A stretch of DNA of 64,000 nt from Pocillopora verrucosa (taxonomy: Eukaryota > Cnidaria > Anthozoa > Scleractinia > Pocilloporidae). The position numbers were made by a program, and so were the translations under genes. The notes beneath the pieces are model-generated. The model saw only the letters and a program-made list of their open reading frames with translations, had not been told where the DNA came from and did no database searches. Location of the stretch: NCBI RefSeq assembly GCF_036669915.1, contig NC_089316.1, positions 8,858,382-8,922,381 of the forward strand, given 5' to 3'. Positions 34,021 through 46,354 of the stretch are shown here, one piece after another (within the stretch, counting starts at the first letter, position 1; each line of letters opens with the position of its first letter).

Positions 34021-35425
34021 GGAAAACTTTAAAAAAATTGAAAAATTGAATTGATTTGTGGAATCCTTGAGCTTTTTTAGGGAATTGGTTGAACAGCAGT
34101 TACGAATCGTGTTATGTTTGCATTGAACGTGTTTTTTTTTCCCTCATTTCATGCTATTAAAATTAGTTATTATTGAGTCTGATTTCGATTTACTGCTAGA
34201 AGAAAAATTAGCAGAAAAAGTCGGCAGACTTTTGAATTCAACCCAAAAAATGTACATCAATATGATTTTCTCTGGAACTTCTATGGATTATACGATGATA
34301 GGACGGGATAGTATGGGACAATTTAAATGGGTACCTTCCATGCGTCACGAGCGTCTTGCGCGTGTTTTGGACAGATTACCAAGCTGCCTGGCAGATAAAA
34401 CAGGACAAAATTTCTATAACGCTTTCGCCCGAGGAAGTAGGTTTTCTTCGACTTTTTAATTGAAATAATGGCATTAATGTTTTTCGTACGTATCAGTTTT
34501 AAAGAAATATTTTGACTTCTCTAGAAGAAAATCGTTTTAGTCATTTCAATCAGGAGAGACTATGCAAGCGTAAGCCGTCACTTATTTCATTATGACGGGA
34601 AATGGCGGTACAATTGTCTTTGCTTTATAATGGAGGTTCTTATTTCCTACTCATCTTGCACAGGCGCTTTTCCGCCTGCATGCACGCTCTTGTCACTCGC
34701 TTAAGCTAAAGTCGTATAGTTCTTTACTTGACCTGATTCTCAGCTTAAAGTTGAAGATTCTTTGAGTGAATAAAATTCATATCGACCCTTGACAATTGAA
34801 ATATTAAAGTAAATGGGATGTTCCCTTTTTTTGGCATTCTTTCGCCGTGTTTTGTCCTGCTGAAAGTTATATTAAGATTCGGAAAAACCGTCCTTCTCAC
34901 ACTTTATAGTGGTTGGCAGATAGGAAGGTCGACTTGGGGAAGTGGGTTTTCCTTGCTTGAATTGTTTTGGCAATTAATCCTGAAAACTACCACAGTCGCG
35001 CGAAACTTTCAATTGCAATTTCTATTTCTGAACCTCATTGCAGTGTCATACGAGAGCAGTCAAACTGAATTTTGAAAAGGGGGTACCAAAGGGTTTACAA
35101 GTGATACGTGATTAAGGCCAAAATTAATATGTGACGCGTGAATTTTACAGAAAAGCGATCGTCATCCGTGAATTTATGATCCGGTGTGGGATGTGATTTG
35201 CCTCCTGAAATATAGGTTACCCGTGAATTTCTTTTTTCAACTCGTCAAATCTTCAAGATTTTCCATAAACGTTCTACACAAGGCGAGAGATTCGAAGTTT
35301 TGCCTTTCATATACGTGACGTGTGAATTTTTCTAAAAATTCTGGCATGAAATCCTGTCAGGATCATGAGTCTCACTCTGAGTCATCTCACCCAGGAACTC
35401 ACTCTGCCCTGAATTTCATTGTTTT

Positions 35426-35662
35426 TTGACTTGGAATCAAGGCAAATCAATAATTTTTAATCAATCCGGAGATATCTATCTACGCGACGTAGATCAGTTT
35501 CGTTGCGTGGAAGACAAATTTGATGGACACAAATTCAACGAAATAAAAATTCCATTCCACAATAAAACGAAGTATGAAACTATTCAACTGTGTCCAGATG
35601 AATATATTTGTGTCAATATTTCTAACTGTGTGTCCCATGCAGATTACGGTTTTTCAGTTTAG
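35426..35662 (+). other. Unrecognised open frame in the duplicated 5' flank (B)
   Basis: Encodes DIYLRDVDQFRCVEDKFDG followed by a cysteine-containing tail. The C counterpart (56735-57007) keeps the same core, DVDQFRCVEDKFDG, but its tail differs because B has about 479 bp that C lacks. It could be a relic exon of an extracellular protein. No family recognised and no splice context established. Confidence 0.25.
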
Positions 35663-36076
35663 AAACTAACTTTATGAATTTGAGATGTACGAAATTGGAA
35701 CATATAACTGATGTCAATGACTAGTTTTATTCACGAGTAGCGATGCTTCAAATAAACGAGCGAGTGAGCGCAGCGAACGATTGAGTTTTTCATGCATCGC
35801 AACAAGTGAATAAAAATCACTCAAGTACTTTCCATATATGATGTCTTATCTTTCACACATATAAACTGAAATTTACACTTTAGAGTGGAAAGCGAACGAC
35901 TGTGAAAACATAACGTTCGTACAACCGGAACGATAGTACTTTACACTGTGAATCTCTGTATGTATGAAATAAAATCTTTTCATTTCATTCAATTACATTC
36001 TCGTTACTTCAACAACTTATACCAAGTTCTCCAAATTTTTTGTTCGTTAAAATAAGAAGATCAATTTTATTCATGG
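35598..36076. mobile_element. 479-bp insertion present in the B flank and absent in the C flank
   Basis: Copy C runs straight from AACTGTGTCCA to AAAATGAAACTAAG, whereas B has 479 bp between the corresponding points. The ends read ATGAATATATTTG and, as reverse complement near the right end, ATGAATAAAATTG, possible weak inverted termini. The interior includes a GAGCGAGTGAGCGCAGCGAA block. No clear target-site duplication, so deletion in C remains possible. Confidence 0.4.
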
Positions 36077-38941
36077 AAAATGAAATTAAGAAGTAATCAA
36101 AATATAGAAATTTTAAAAAAAGGGGAACAGTTCACCTTTGAACACAGACCCTGCCGACAGATTTTGATGGTGTGACTTATGAAAACGAAAGTAAAAAAAT
36201 GAAATTAGACTTTCCCAGAAAAACAAACGTATATACAAATAGCTGGTGTAACAACATTTTACTCACACGGTTGGTAACAAGAAATCACCAAAATGAAAAA
36301 AATAAAACCTGAGATGGAAGAAAAATTGTTTCCCAGGTTGCTCATAAGATTCATGAAATAACATATGGCATCTTCTTATTTTACATCGTCACAGTAGTGA
36401 TGAATATGTAGTTTCTCCTTACAATATCAATGTACCGTACAGCAATCAAGTCGTGAGAATAAACAGACTCATCATTCACAAGTATTTATCTCTATCATTA
36501 TTAAGTTGCAATCGTAAACATTTCAGCGCGCTATATTTCTGAAATAAATATTTAGCCGCTCACCTTTCAAGAAGAAATGATCTCTTGATTGGTAGGAGGC
36601 CAAAATCATGGAACTGATTTTAAATTTTCTCTGCAAAGTAACGAAGAATGCAAAGAGTTAGTGAAAGATCGAATATGAAAATTATCGGTAAAAAGTAATC
36701 ATTGTAAAAACCTAAGGAGGATGGAACTTGCATTACAGTTTGCCTATAAGATATCTAAAAAAATATTGGAGCCTGCATATCATTGATACGAGTTTGGTGG
36801 TTAAGATTTCCCTTTAAGCGATTTCTTAAACGTTCAAGTTACAGAAGTGAGGAACTTATCGCTTCTCTTTCCAAAATCAACACGTTATTCAGTGAACAAG
36901 CTAGTGGCGAGACCACTTATCAGCTGAGGGTGTTTTTGTAAAACAACACTAAATTCTTCCTACTGACGAACAAGGTAAAGTGAAGGAGCTATATGGAAGA
37001 ATTGCTAATACGATTATAAATTCAAAGGGTCAAGGTGAAGCCGAATATTTCACAATCAAGTCAAAAATATATCTGAATTTGGTAGGTCTCCACAAATATT
37101 ATCAGACTGAAATTTCTCAAATTTAATTTATACCCGAAATATATTTCTCTTGAAAAGGCGAGAAAATAATAATTACAAGCGAATTTAGTTCTTCAGGTGC
37201 TAACCTTTTTAAAAGTAAACACGGTTTTGAGAGATGAGACCGAAAGCCGCAAGAAACAAAGATAACTGCAAGCAGCTCGTGTAAGAACAAAGTGCTGAGT
37301 TTGATAGGTTAAAAAAGATCACTAAAATGTCGGCAACGAGATTTTAAACCGTAGTTGATAGTATCTTGGTCTGAGATGTATCAATACGAATTTCCGTTTT
37401 GCTCACACTGCTCATTGCAAAACATTGTGGATCCTTCTTTTAAAATCAAGATTTGCTGTTCTTGGATTTGATTTCTGTTGCACCTGATTTGAGGTGGCGA
37501 TGACAGGTTTTTTTGGTTTTGTTTTTAAAGGGGAAAGGAATGTAAGCTATTTTTTCTTTATTTTTGCTGCTTACCCCTGAACAAGGAAGTGTGTCTTCTT
37601 CAGTATTTTAATTGATTGACTGAGGAAGTCGATAGTAAGAAACTGAAATGACAATTTTCTAATAAGAAGAAAAATTGTTCAGAAAACCCAAAACACCACT
37701 ACGTCGCTTTCCAACTTCCCCGTAATTCCATCAAAAACATTGCATCTTTGTTCTTTTTACATGATAGGAAGACTTTCTCCTCATGCGATGAACATTTTTC
37801 ACCACAACAAAATTTCAATTTCGGATGGCTGTATCTTGCCGATTTTCTTTATTGCGAACACCAACATCGATTTTCGTCTTTCTTAATCTGAACATTTGTT
37901 TTGCCGAAATAACTGGCCCCGCGCTTGACGCAATGCGAATATTTAACATTTGTAAACTTTTGAGCACGTTTTTCTTGCTCACAGATCAGGCATTCCTATT
38001 GGATTAGATTTACACTGTCCTTTTGATTGTTATCCAAGCGTTGGATAGTTGTGAATGATACGAATGTAACTCAACACGGCAGAAGTACCGATTTTAATGC
38101 GCAAGAGACTTGTTCTTCTTGTGATATGAAAAAAACTTTAAGACATAGATGGAATTGACTCAGAATGATCAAAGATTAAATTCGATTTGTAAAACGCAAG
38201 TTTAGAAACCTGAAAATCAATCGCTCTCCATCTTCCCCATAAATTAAGTGCACAAAACAAACTATGAAATGAAAAATAGATTTTCCTGCCTTGAATTAAT
38301 TTGAAATGTAGCAACACTGTGCGATTTGAGTATACTCTGCATTACCACCGACACTGAAAAACCATACGCTACTTAAGACGTCCCAAGAAACATCATGGCG
38401 CACCAAACGGAGATTTTATGAGAAGAATAATCTCTGCTCATGTGATGAAAATTTTCCCCCCAAAACATTTCAATTTCGGATGGCTCTCTCTTACCGATTT
38501 TGTTGCATTGCGAAAACCAACAATGGTTTCAGTCTTTCTTAATCTGAACATTTGTTATGCTGAAATAACTGGCCCCGCCTTGACGCAATGCGAACATTTA
38601 ACATTTATAAACTTATCAGGACGCTTTTTCTGTGCACAGATTTGGCATGCCTATTGGATCAGATTTACACTGGAGTTTTCATAGTTATCCAAGCGTTGGA
38701 TAGTTGCACGGCAGAAGTACCGATTTTAATGCGCAAGAGACTTGTTCTTCTTGTGATATGAAAAAACTTTAAATATAGATGGAGTTTATTCAGACCGATT
38801 TCCTTCTTAAGAAATTCATGTGTCAGTATATGAATCAAAACAGTAATGGTCTATGTGAGAGCAGCCTAAAATATGTATTGTAAAATTGACGAGATGTCGC
38901 ATTAGCACACCGGCATGTTAACAATTACAAATCGTACTTAC

Positions 38942-39000
38942 CACGACTCTTTGAACCCTTTGTTGCTTGTCTTGTTCAAGAGTGTCTTGTTCAGTATTTT
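38942..39000 (-). promoter_or_regulatory. Candidate 5' exon donor upstream of TPR-CHAT B (proximal)
   Basis: Same AAAGAGTCGTG|GTAAGTACG-type block as at 25286, with the donor junction at 38942 on the minus strand, about 5 kb upstream of the B start codon. Confidence 0.45.
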
Positions 39001-40050
39001 GATCGAATGACTGAGGAATCCCAGAGCAAGAAACTGAAATGACACTTTTCCTGCAAAACAGAAATGAATGACAATGACTCTATGTGAAAAAAAAAGTATC
39101 AACATAACAAAAGAACAACAACAAAATCGTTCGGAAAAACCTAAAACACCACTACGCCGCTTTCCAACTTCCCCGTAATTGCATTAAAAAAAAACTGCGT
39201 CTTTGTTCTTTTTACAGAAACATTTCCCATTCATACATCGTGTGGCTGCTTTTACTCTTTCAGTCCCAGACTCGGTCACTTAATAATTGTTTAATGTACA
39301 ATTTCTCCTTACAGTTGTGGAGAATAAAGAAACTTGTCAGCTTGACGGTGTTAGACTGACGCAACATGTCATTCTCTTAAAACATTTACAGTGACATTTG
39401 TTACATTTAGAAAGGAGACTTGAAAATGAGATTATGGAAGTTAAAGGCCTTGAGATGTGTGGATCAGTTTAGTTTGAAGACTAAGATAAAGTCAAGGCAA
39501 ATTTTTAGCAACAAGGCAGGAAAAGATTGTTTCTTAATTGGTTTGTTTTGTTTGGTTTTGTTTTTTTGAGAACTAATCTTTTAAAGAAGAAGCCTGTCAT
39601 GTATGATATTCCAGTCGTATGACTAATAAAACCAACAGTTAGAAACTGAAATAGAACTCGGCTTTCTCTGAAAAACAAAGATAAATGCAAATAGCTATTG
39701 TAAGAAAGACTTAAACACTTGATAGGTGAAAAACAGAATGATAAACGAAAGGAAGAACAACGTTGAATAGGTATGAATGGTACGAATTTGACCCACGGCA
39801 AAATTTGGCAACAAGGCAGAAGTACTGATTGTAATGCGCAAGAAATTTGTTTTCATTAGGATATGAAAGAAACTTTGAACATGGATGGAATTCATTCAGA
39901 CTGATGTCGTTCTCAAACAATCAATGATGTGTCGGTATATGAATCAACACAGTCATGTTCTATGTAAGAGCAGCTTAAAATATGCATTATAAAATTGATG
40001 AGATGTCGCATTGGCACACCAGCACGTTAACAATCAAATATCGTACTTAC

Positions 40051-40110
40051 CACGACTCTTTGAACCCTTTGTTGCTTTGTAAAGTGAAGATATAGCGGCA
40101 TATGTCTATT
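40051..40110 (-). promoter_or_regulatory. Candidate 5' exon donor upstream of TPR-CHAT B (distal)
   Basis: CGTG|GTAAGTACG-type block with the junction at 40051 on the minus strand, followed on the plus strand by TTTGTTGCTTTGTAAAGTGAAG as in copy A (25317-25336). It gives B two possible first exons. Only the distal one keeps the hairpin (40371-40420) at the spacing seen in copy A. Confidence 0.45.
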
Positions 40111-40730
40111 TTAAGGTAAAAGGTGCGTGGCAAATCTCAGCCTACACTTGGTACGTTGATATAGAGAATGCGTTGTCATGTCGAGGAGAGGTTTTCCAGG
40201 GATATGGCACTAATTTGCAGTACTAGATCCGGGATGGACCATTCGCTGGCTCGTGTTCCTGAAGGCCTAGTATGTTCGCGCGGGCGAAGAAACGCTCGCT
40301 ACCGAACGTTGATAATGAGGGCCTGATCGCATGCTAGCAAAATCTCCTTTGCAAACTTTGTTCGCCCTCGTCACGCAATGGAGGTCAGAAGCGCTTTGCG
40401 TGACGAGTCCGAACAACGGCTGCAAGGGAGACTGTAATCTACAGTATCTGCGGCAACAATGCAGATTATTTTTGCTTACAATTATTCAGAACTAACGATA
40501 AAACACCACAAAACAAGTAGGGAGGGTTTTTTTTCTCTTCCCGATTAAACGACATTTTCGTTGGAATCTTTTGAAACTTTATGCTATTTTTCTTTAGAAA
40601 AATGTAAGGTACCAGTTAGCTTGCTAACCACCCATCCACAGAAGATAACTCTTGTATACGTAACATGCCTATGTTTTTTTTTTGGTTTTTTTTTTTTATC
40701 AAAGCCAAAAGCGCCTGCCCTCTTTTGCAG

Positions 40731-42442
40731 AATGGAACTTTGAAAATCATTGATGAAAAGAAAAACATTTTTAAGTTTTCCCAGGTAAGAATACTATATT
40801 TTCATCTCTGAATATCATTGCTTCACAAATGTTGTATATCTATATTCCGTTCCAGTTTGCTAAGTCTCTAGGAAGCAGTTCTAAAGTTTAGAATTTCCAG
40901 AGGTTCTTATCTCTTGTGTTGTTACCTCGTATGGAATTACCTTTTAAATCTTCTGAAGCTTAACAAGACAAGGAAAAATGAAATTGTTTGCTCGGCTGCC
41001 CAATTAGGAAATATCTTAGGTTAAACTTAAATTGACTTCGTAAAGTTACTGTTGGATACATCGTAGCTTAGAAGTGAAGCATCGGAGTACGAAATCCGAA
41101 CTCGAAGATTTGGATTCGAAGCCTCTCGGAGAATTTTTTCTGTCTCAACCTCATGTATCATTTCTTTTTCTTTTTTATTCCTTTTTTTATTTCACTTTAC
41201 ATGGTGATTATTTTTTTTATATAAAACAGGGAGAGTATATTGCTCCTGAGAAAATTCAGATCGTATTTTACTCAGTCCGTTTGTTGCACAGGCCTTTGTG
41301 ATCGGAAACAGCTTTAAGGTTTGTTCACAATATTTTTAAGCATTGAAGCTAAATAGCAGCTTGAATTAGCACATTCTTCGTTTCCAGTCCTTTTTAGTTG
41401 CCATTCTTGTACCTGATGCTGAATTGATAAAAGCCTGGGCCAAAAAAAATGAAGTGGAGGGAGACGTAACAAAGCTTTGTCAAGATGAGGTAAATAAATT
41501 TACAGAAGGGGTGAGGGGTTAAAGGTGACGGTTCACGAGGGGCGGGGGCTGAGATCTAAGGTGTAACTGAGAAAGGCCCGTAATATTATCCCCGGGCTTT
41601 CCTATGCAAGCCGAAGTTGAGGCAATCGCAGGTTAACATGGTTGAAGCCAGTCGAATGGGGTCAAACGCCAGCAATTTGTTTTTTTGGCGTTTTTTTGTC
41701 TCCCCATATCTTTACTTTATTATTTATTTATATATGATTTTTTGTTCGTTTGTATGTTTGTTTGGCTGGTTTTTTTTTCGCGGTTTTCCATGGCTTAAAG
41801 ATGATTTAATTTTTCACTTTTTTCGAAACCCCCACCTTTATGTTCAATGATAAACGAAACATAAAAAGCTACACAGTTTTTTTTTTTTCGTTTGGAAACG
41901 GAGTTAGCTGAGTACATAACTGTGACTTTCCTTTTTCAGATTATTAATAAAGTTATATTCGAAGACATCTTGGCCAAGGGAAGAGAAGGAGATCTTAATT
42001 TATTGGAACAGGTTAAGGTGTACGTCATACGGTTATTTACTGATAGGTGTCAATGTCTGGGGGAATGCCAATTGTAATTAGAAGAGTCCAGTTTGAAGTT
42101 TTTTTTTAACACGAAACAGCTTCACATAAAGACATTTTTCTTTAACTTTCCCTTTGCACGATAATGAACCAACGAACTTAATTGTACCAAATGAAAAATT
42201 ATTTATTATTAAATTTCGTGAGCGCGGAAGAAAAAATATTTGTGTTCTGCTAAAAATGAAAACGGAAGTCCTTAGATATTATTATTATATCCTTTGTTTC
42301 AAAGGTCAAGAAAATCTATCTTCATCCTGAGATGGTTAACATTGAAAACCGACTTCTCACGCCAACCTTCAAGGCCAAGCGTTCAGAGAATTTCAAAGAC
42401 CAAATCGAGCGGCTTTACAAAGAGGTGGAAACTGGGAACTAA
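40731..42442 (+). pseudogene. Duplicated ACSL exons 20-24, broken
   Basis: Five exon copies with splice sites retained: 40731-40784 ([11 protein letters not shown]), 41230-41318, 41388-41489, 41940-42011, 42305-42442. The second is 89 bp rather than 90. The missing base near 41270 shifts the frame and ends it at TGA shortly after. The last has an in-frame 9-bp loss (SEILKTFKD becomes SENFKD). No upstream catalytic exons accompany it, so it cannot make an enzyme alone. It could serve as an alternative 3' end only with a truncated C-terminus. Confidence 0.9.
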
Positions 42443-43640
42443 CACAGATACAGGCATGACAAAGCCATCATGAGCGACCCCACCCTTCGTGTCTTGAAAG
42501 CAACGGGAAAACGTTTGGAACTGAGGCAAAGCCCAAGCAATAGTCGATTAAGACATGAGACAAGGACTTTATATCCACTATAAAAATGAACTTAAAAATG
42601 TTCACAGTTATGCTGGTCTAAAAAAAATAGTCTGTATTATAACGCCTGAAAAAGTGGTGAAGGAAATATTCATAATTTTTAAACGTAAATCGCATTAATT
42701 TTAGTGAATGATGACGACACGTTACACTCCCTCCTTTCCTCTTTTCTAAATATTTTAGGTTATACCAGCCCGCGTAACAAGCGTCAACGAAAGCGCGACT
42801 AACACGCGTGCACAAGAGCAGGTACACGAGGAGAAAGCTCCATTACGCTCGTGCATCCGTGATGTTTCGCTCGCACGTTGTGGTCGCACCCGATCACTCT
42901 TTACGTCTAACATGTGCACCATGTGTCACAACATCCCACGTTGCGCTCTCCCTTCAACTTTGGGAAAGATTACCGCATACTTTATTATTATGCATATAGT
43001 TCTTTGATAAAAGAAAACCATAAATTATACCCTTAGGAATATGGCTTTGTTTTCAAATCGTATGCGGTGATACGGAAATCTTTCTTAATTTTGTTAGCTT
43101 GCGAAAATATTCGCTTGAGCCTCTTTGTTCCACATTACACTCGAACTCGAACTCGCGGAATTATTCCGACTCACTTATTGAATTCTAGTTTATCACTCGT
43201 AGTAAGAAAAAACAACCAATGTATACTTCCCAAAAAGAGAAGTCTGCAGTATTTATTAAAGTTGTAAACAGTCAAATGACTCCTATTTAATCAACGATGA
43301 CGAGATTTGAAAGAAAGTAAACATGTTCTCTCTATGTTATATTTTTTTGCGATGATCCCTCAACGTATCTTTCACACCTAACTTCGCGCAAACAATGGGA
43401 AAATCGCAAATACATAACAAAATAATGAAATAAGGCCAACCGGGAACCAAAATTCCCATAAAATCTTGACTGAGCATGCGTACTTTGTCGAGCTTGCCAT
43501 ATTTCGCTACAGTCGCGCCATTTTAAATTTTCCCAATGTTTTTCTCGTTTTTGTTGTAGTTTACATTTTACGTTTTCTACATTTTAACAAATAAAATGTC
43601 GCCCAAGACAACTCAGCCCCAAGACCTAAAAGGAAAAGAG

Positions 43641-45274
43641 GATTTTAGCTGTGTTGCAACAAAAATTAACTTGATCCCTTCCTAAAGCTCTGTAGTTGTA
43701 GATTCCGCCTCATTTGCAGTCACTTCGTTTTTGCTTTCTTTTCATTTTTCGATCCCTTAGTTACCGTCTTCAAGATTTTATCTTTTTATCGATGCAGTGT
43801 CGAAATCAGCCAATTTTTTGTCCTTTTTTAGTTCTGCATTCTTTCCTGGTTGTTTGATGTTTAAACATGCAGTTACTGCTATTTTTTCGTATTTTTCACT
43901 GGGGAATTTATTACACGCATTGTCTTTCTTTCTGCCTATTTCTTGCTTAGCTGGCTGACGTGCAAATATATTTCACGCCAAATCTGTGACGAACACGCTG
44001 ATTACTGGCTAGCATTCTTAACCCATATTCATGAGATATTGCAGTTAGTTTAGCAAACTACACTGTCCATTGAAGAGTAAAGACCTGCTAACCATGGTGC
44101 TCAAGATAAAGATGAACTCTGCAAGAATTAAGATGGTGGAGCCTGTGAGGAAGAAGAGCAACGCAAAGTGGTTTAATGTCACAAAAGGATAAGGTGAACT
44201 TTACCTTTGGAAAATATTGAACCTCAATCCACAACCCTCAACCCACGAATCCAAAAAAAAAATAATAACTCTTGCAAGCGTAGCATGCCTATGTTTACTG
44301 GTTTTTTTTTTTTTGGTTTTTTTCTTTTTACATCAGTACTTCTTGTGCAGTGTTTCCTCTCTTTTTCTGATTGACTTTAACTTCAATGTTTCGGGCAACA
44401 AATTTTCCTTTTCTTTCCAATCTGATGTTTCCATCAATGTTTAGTCCACTGCTTTCTCTATTCACCTTTGTTTGTTGCAAATATATTGCGCACTGTTTTG
44501 TCTATTCTCTGTTTGGTTGTTTGTTTGTATCTTGCACATAGTTCGTTTTCTTCTCTGATTGAATTTTGCGTTAGAATCTTCTACAATACTTTTTCTCTTC
44601 TACTTTGATTTCCCAGTTAATATCTACCACGCTCTTTTTCCCAATTCATAATTGTTTCTTACGTTGGAATCTAGCCCCTGGACTTTTTTTTTTCTGAATT
44701 CTGGCTGATTGTCACGTTAATTTCCTACGAATTGTTTGCACTGTCACTTCTGTTTGACTATTGCGTTAGTATCTCACGCAATGTTTTAGGCTAATTTTAT
44801 CTCAACAATTTGCATATCGTTTCCCTTTTCTTCTCTGTTTGTTACTGATTTTTAAGTATATTTCATTCTATTTGTTCCCCTCTCCGTTTATCTTTTAGAT
44901 TATTATATAGTATCTCGCGCACGTTTTGTTCCCTCTTCCGTTTGTTTGTCATGTTACCATCCCTTCTACCTGTAAACAGTTTTTATCACTCTTTCATGAT
45001 CACGTTTGCATGCTACAGGAGAATTGAAAACCAGTTCACGGCGAAGTAAACCAAGGATCAATTTTGAGTTTTGATGCAAGTTTGCCAACATTCTCTCATT
45101 TTTTAATGTTTAGCTCATTTCCTGCGTTCATCCCAATGTTAATCTTAGTTCCCTAATCATGATATACGTAATAGATCTAACCGCTGAATTGTAGGTTTCA
45201 TTGTCTTACGATTTCGATTCAGCGGTGTTTAAAAAAGCTTGCCAAAACGACTTTTTGACTTTTAAAGAAATTAA
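43641..45274. repeat. 3'-flank repeat of the TPR-CHAT unit, left part of copy C flank
   Basis: From about 44290 it matches the A, B and D flanks: TTCTGATTGACTTTAACTTC, then the run ending CCAAAACGACTTTTTGACTT, followed by AAATTAA at 45268-45274. The match then stops abruptly and resumes at 51273 as TTAAAACGTCTATACAAAG. The sequence between is the inserted transposon. Confidence 0.85.
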
Positions 45275-46354
45275 GAGTAAATGTCAATAAAAATCACAGA
45301 TTATCGAAAAAGTCGCGGAAACGGTCAAAAATCGATTTGGTTCATTTTTTGCCTGTGGGTAGCCTTATCTAGTAAACAAACGGAAATGGGGTTAGATTTT
45401 TTAAATATGCACTTTAACGGGAATAATTTGTTTTAACATTTCCGGGGGTAAATAGCTCAAATTTCACCAAGCGCGATCCTGAAATTATGCACTTTTCGGG
45501 CACTTGCCATGCTTACAAAAATGTAACGGAAGGACTTTTCTAGTCATAGAAATATTGAGTTGGACTTGTATTATCGTGACAAAGTGATAGTTTTTGTTTA
45601 ATGTTATTCTTGGAGGAGCTACGTCCCTATTAAGAGACGACATCTTCGGCCTTTCGAAATTAAGGCAAAGGTGGTCTAGAATAGCTTGGCAAAAATACAT
45701 GTGGTAGTGTCTCAAAGTTTACAATAACACTACCAAGAAGCCTTGAAAGATAGTTCTTTATGATGTGGGTTTTATTTCTTTGGGACCTTTGACTATCAAA
45801 AGATGACCACCAGCCGAATTTCGGTTAAATTACCATGACGCCATAATGAGTGCATAATGACAAAATTAAACGCGTCGGACACAAATAACTGTTTTGGTCA
45901 GTTATATCTTCACTGGCCGTTAAAATGACTAGAAACATATTAAAATGTCTATAACTACACTTGATTTTTATATACGGAGACAGGAGAAACAATTTTCGAC
46001 TTTTGCTACCCTTTGAGAATCACGCCATAATTCTGCATAATTCTACACACAACAGGTTAAACAGTTCAATTGCACTCAAAAGGTTAAATTTGGCACAAAG
46101 CCGTTAGTTTCCGTTTACTCCTCATCCGGTGAACATGGATTCGAGCATTTGCATCCCTTCTGCGCCTTCTGCACTCGCCAGTTTCGAATTTACTGAAAAT
46201 CGTCCAACACAAAGATAAGGAGGTTTCACAAGCAATGGTGAGCTCGAGAGACTAAAATCCGGACTCTGCTGTCACGCAACGCCTTCATGTAAATAATACA
46301 CGCACCGCTTTTATAATCAGCAGATCAGTTATTCGTAAAACGTTCAGTGCTCAG

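Larger units (their letters stand above)
34021..39480. repeat. 5'-flank segmental duplication, copy B
   Basis: Aligns over most of its length with 55520-59460 upstream of copy C, from the STQKMYINMIFSG-coding block through TTTGCTGTTCTTGGATTTG (37450) and the MITE-like block at about 39262-39447. Copy B also holds an internal partial duplication (37770-38130 resembles 38400-38770), which matches the copy A flank at 24730-25100. Short open frames at 34151-34459 and 35426-35662 have counterparts upstream of C, but indels change their frames, so I do not call genes. Confidence 0.8.
39770..43640. repeat. Segmental duplication of the ACSL 3' end (matches about 25010-28880)
   Basis: Both copies run in the same order: TATGAATGGTACGAATTTGAC, the donor-like block (25286 / 40051), the CTCGTCACGCAA hairpin, ACSL exons 20-24, an AT-rich 3' region, and MSPKTTQ. 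They differ by many substitutions and small indels, so the duplication is not very recent. Confidence 0.9.

Noticed and set aside
34151-34459. 102-codon frame just upstream of TPR-CHAT B
   Set aside because: The counterpart at 55573-55836 shares part of the peptide but shifts frame midway, so the frame itself is not conserved. More likely flank or promoter sequence.
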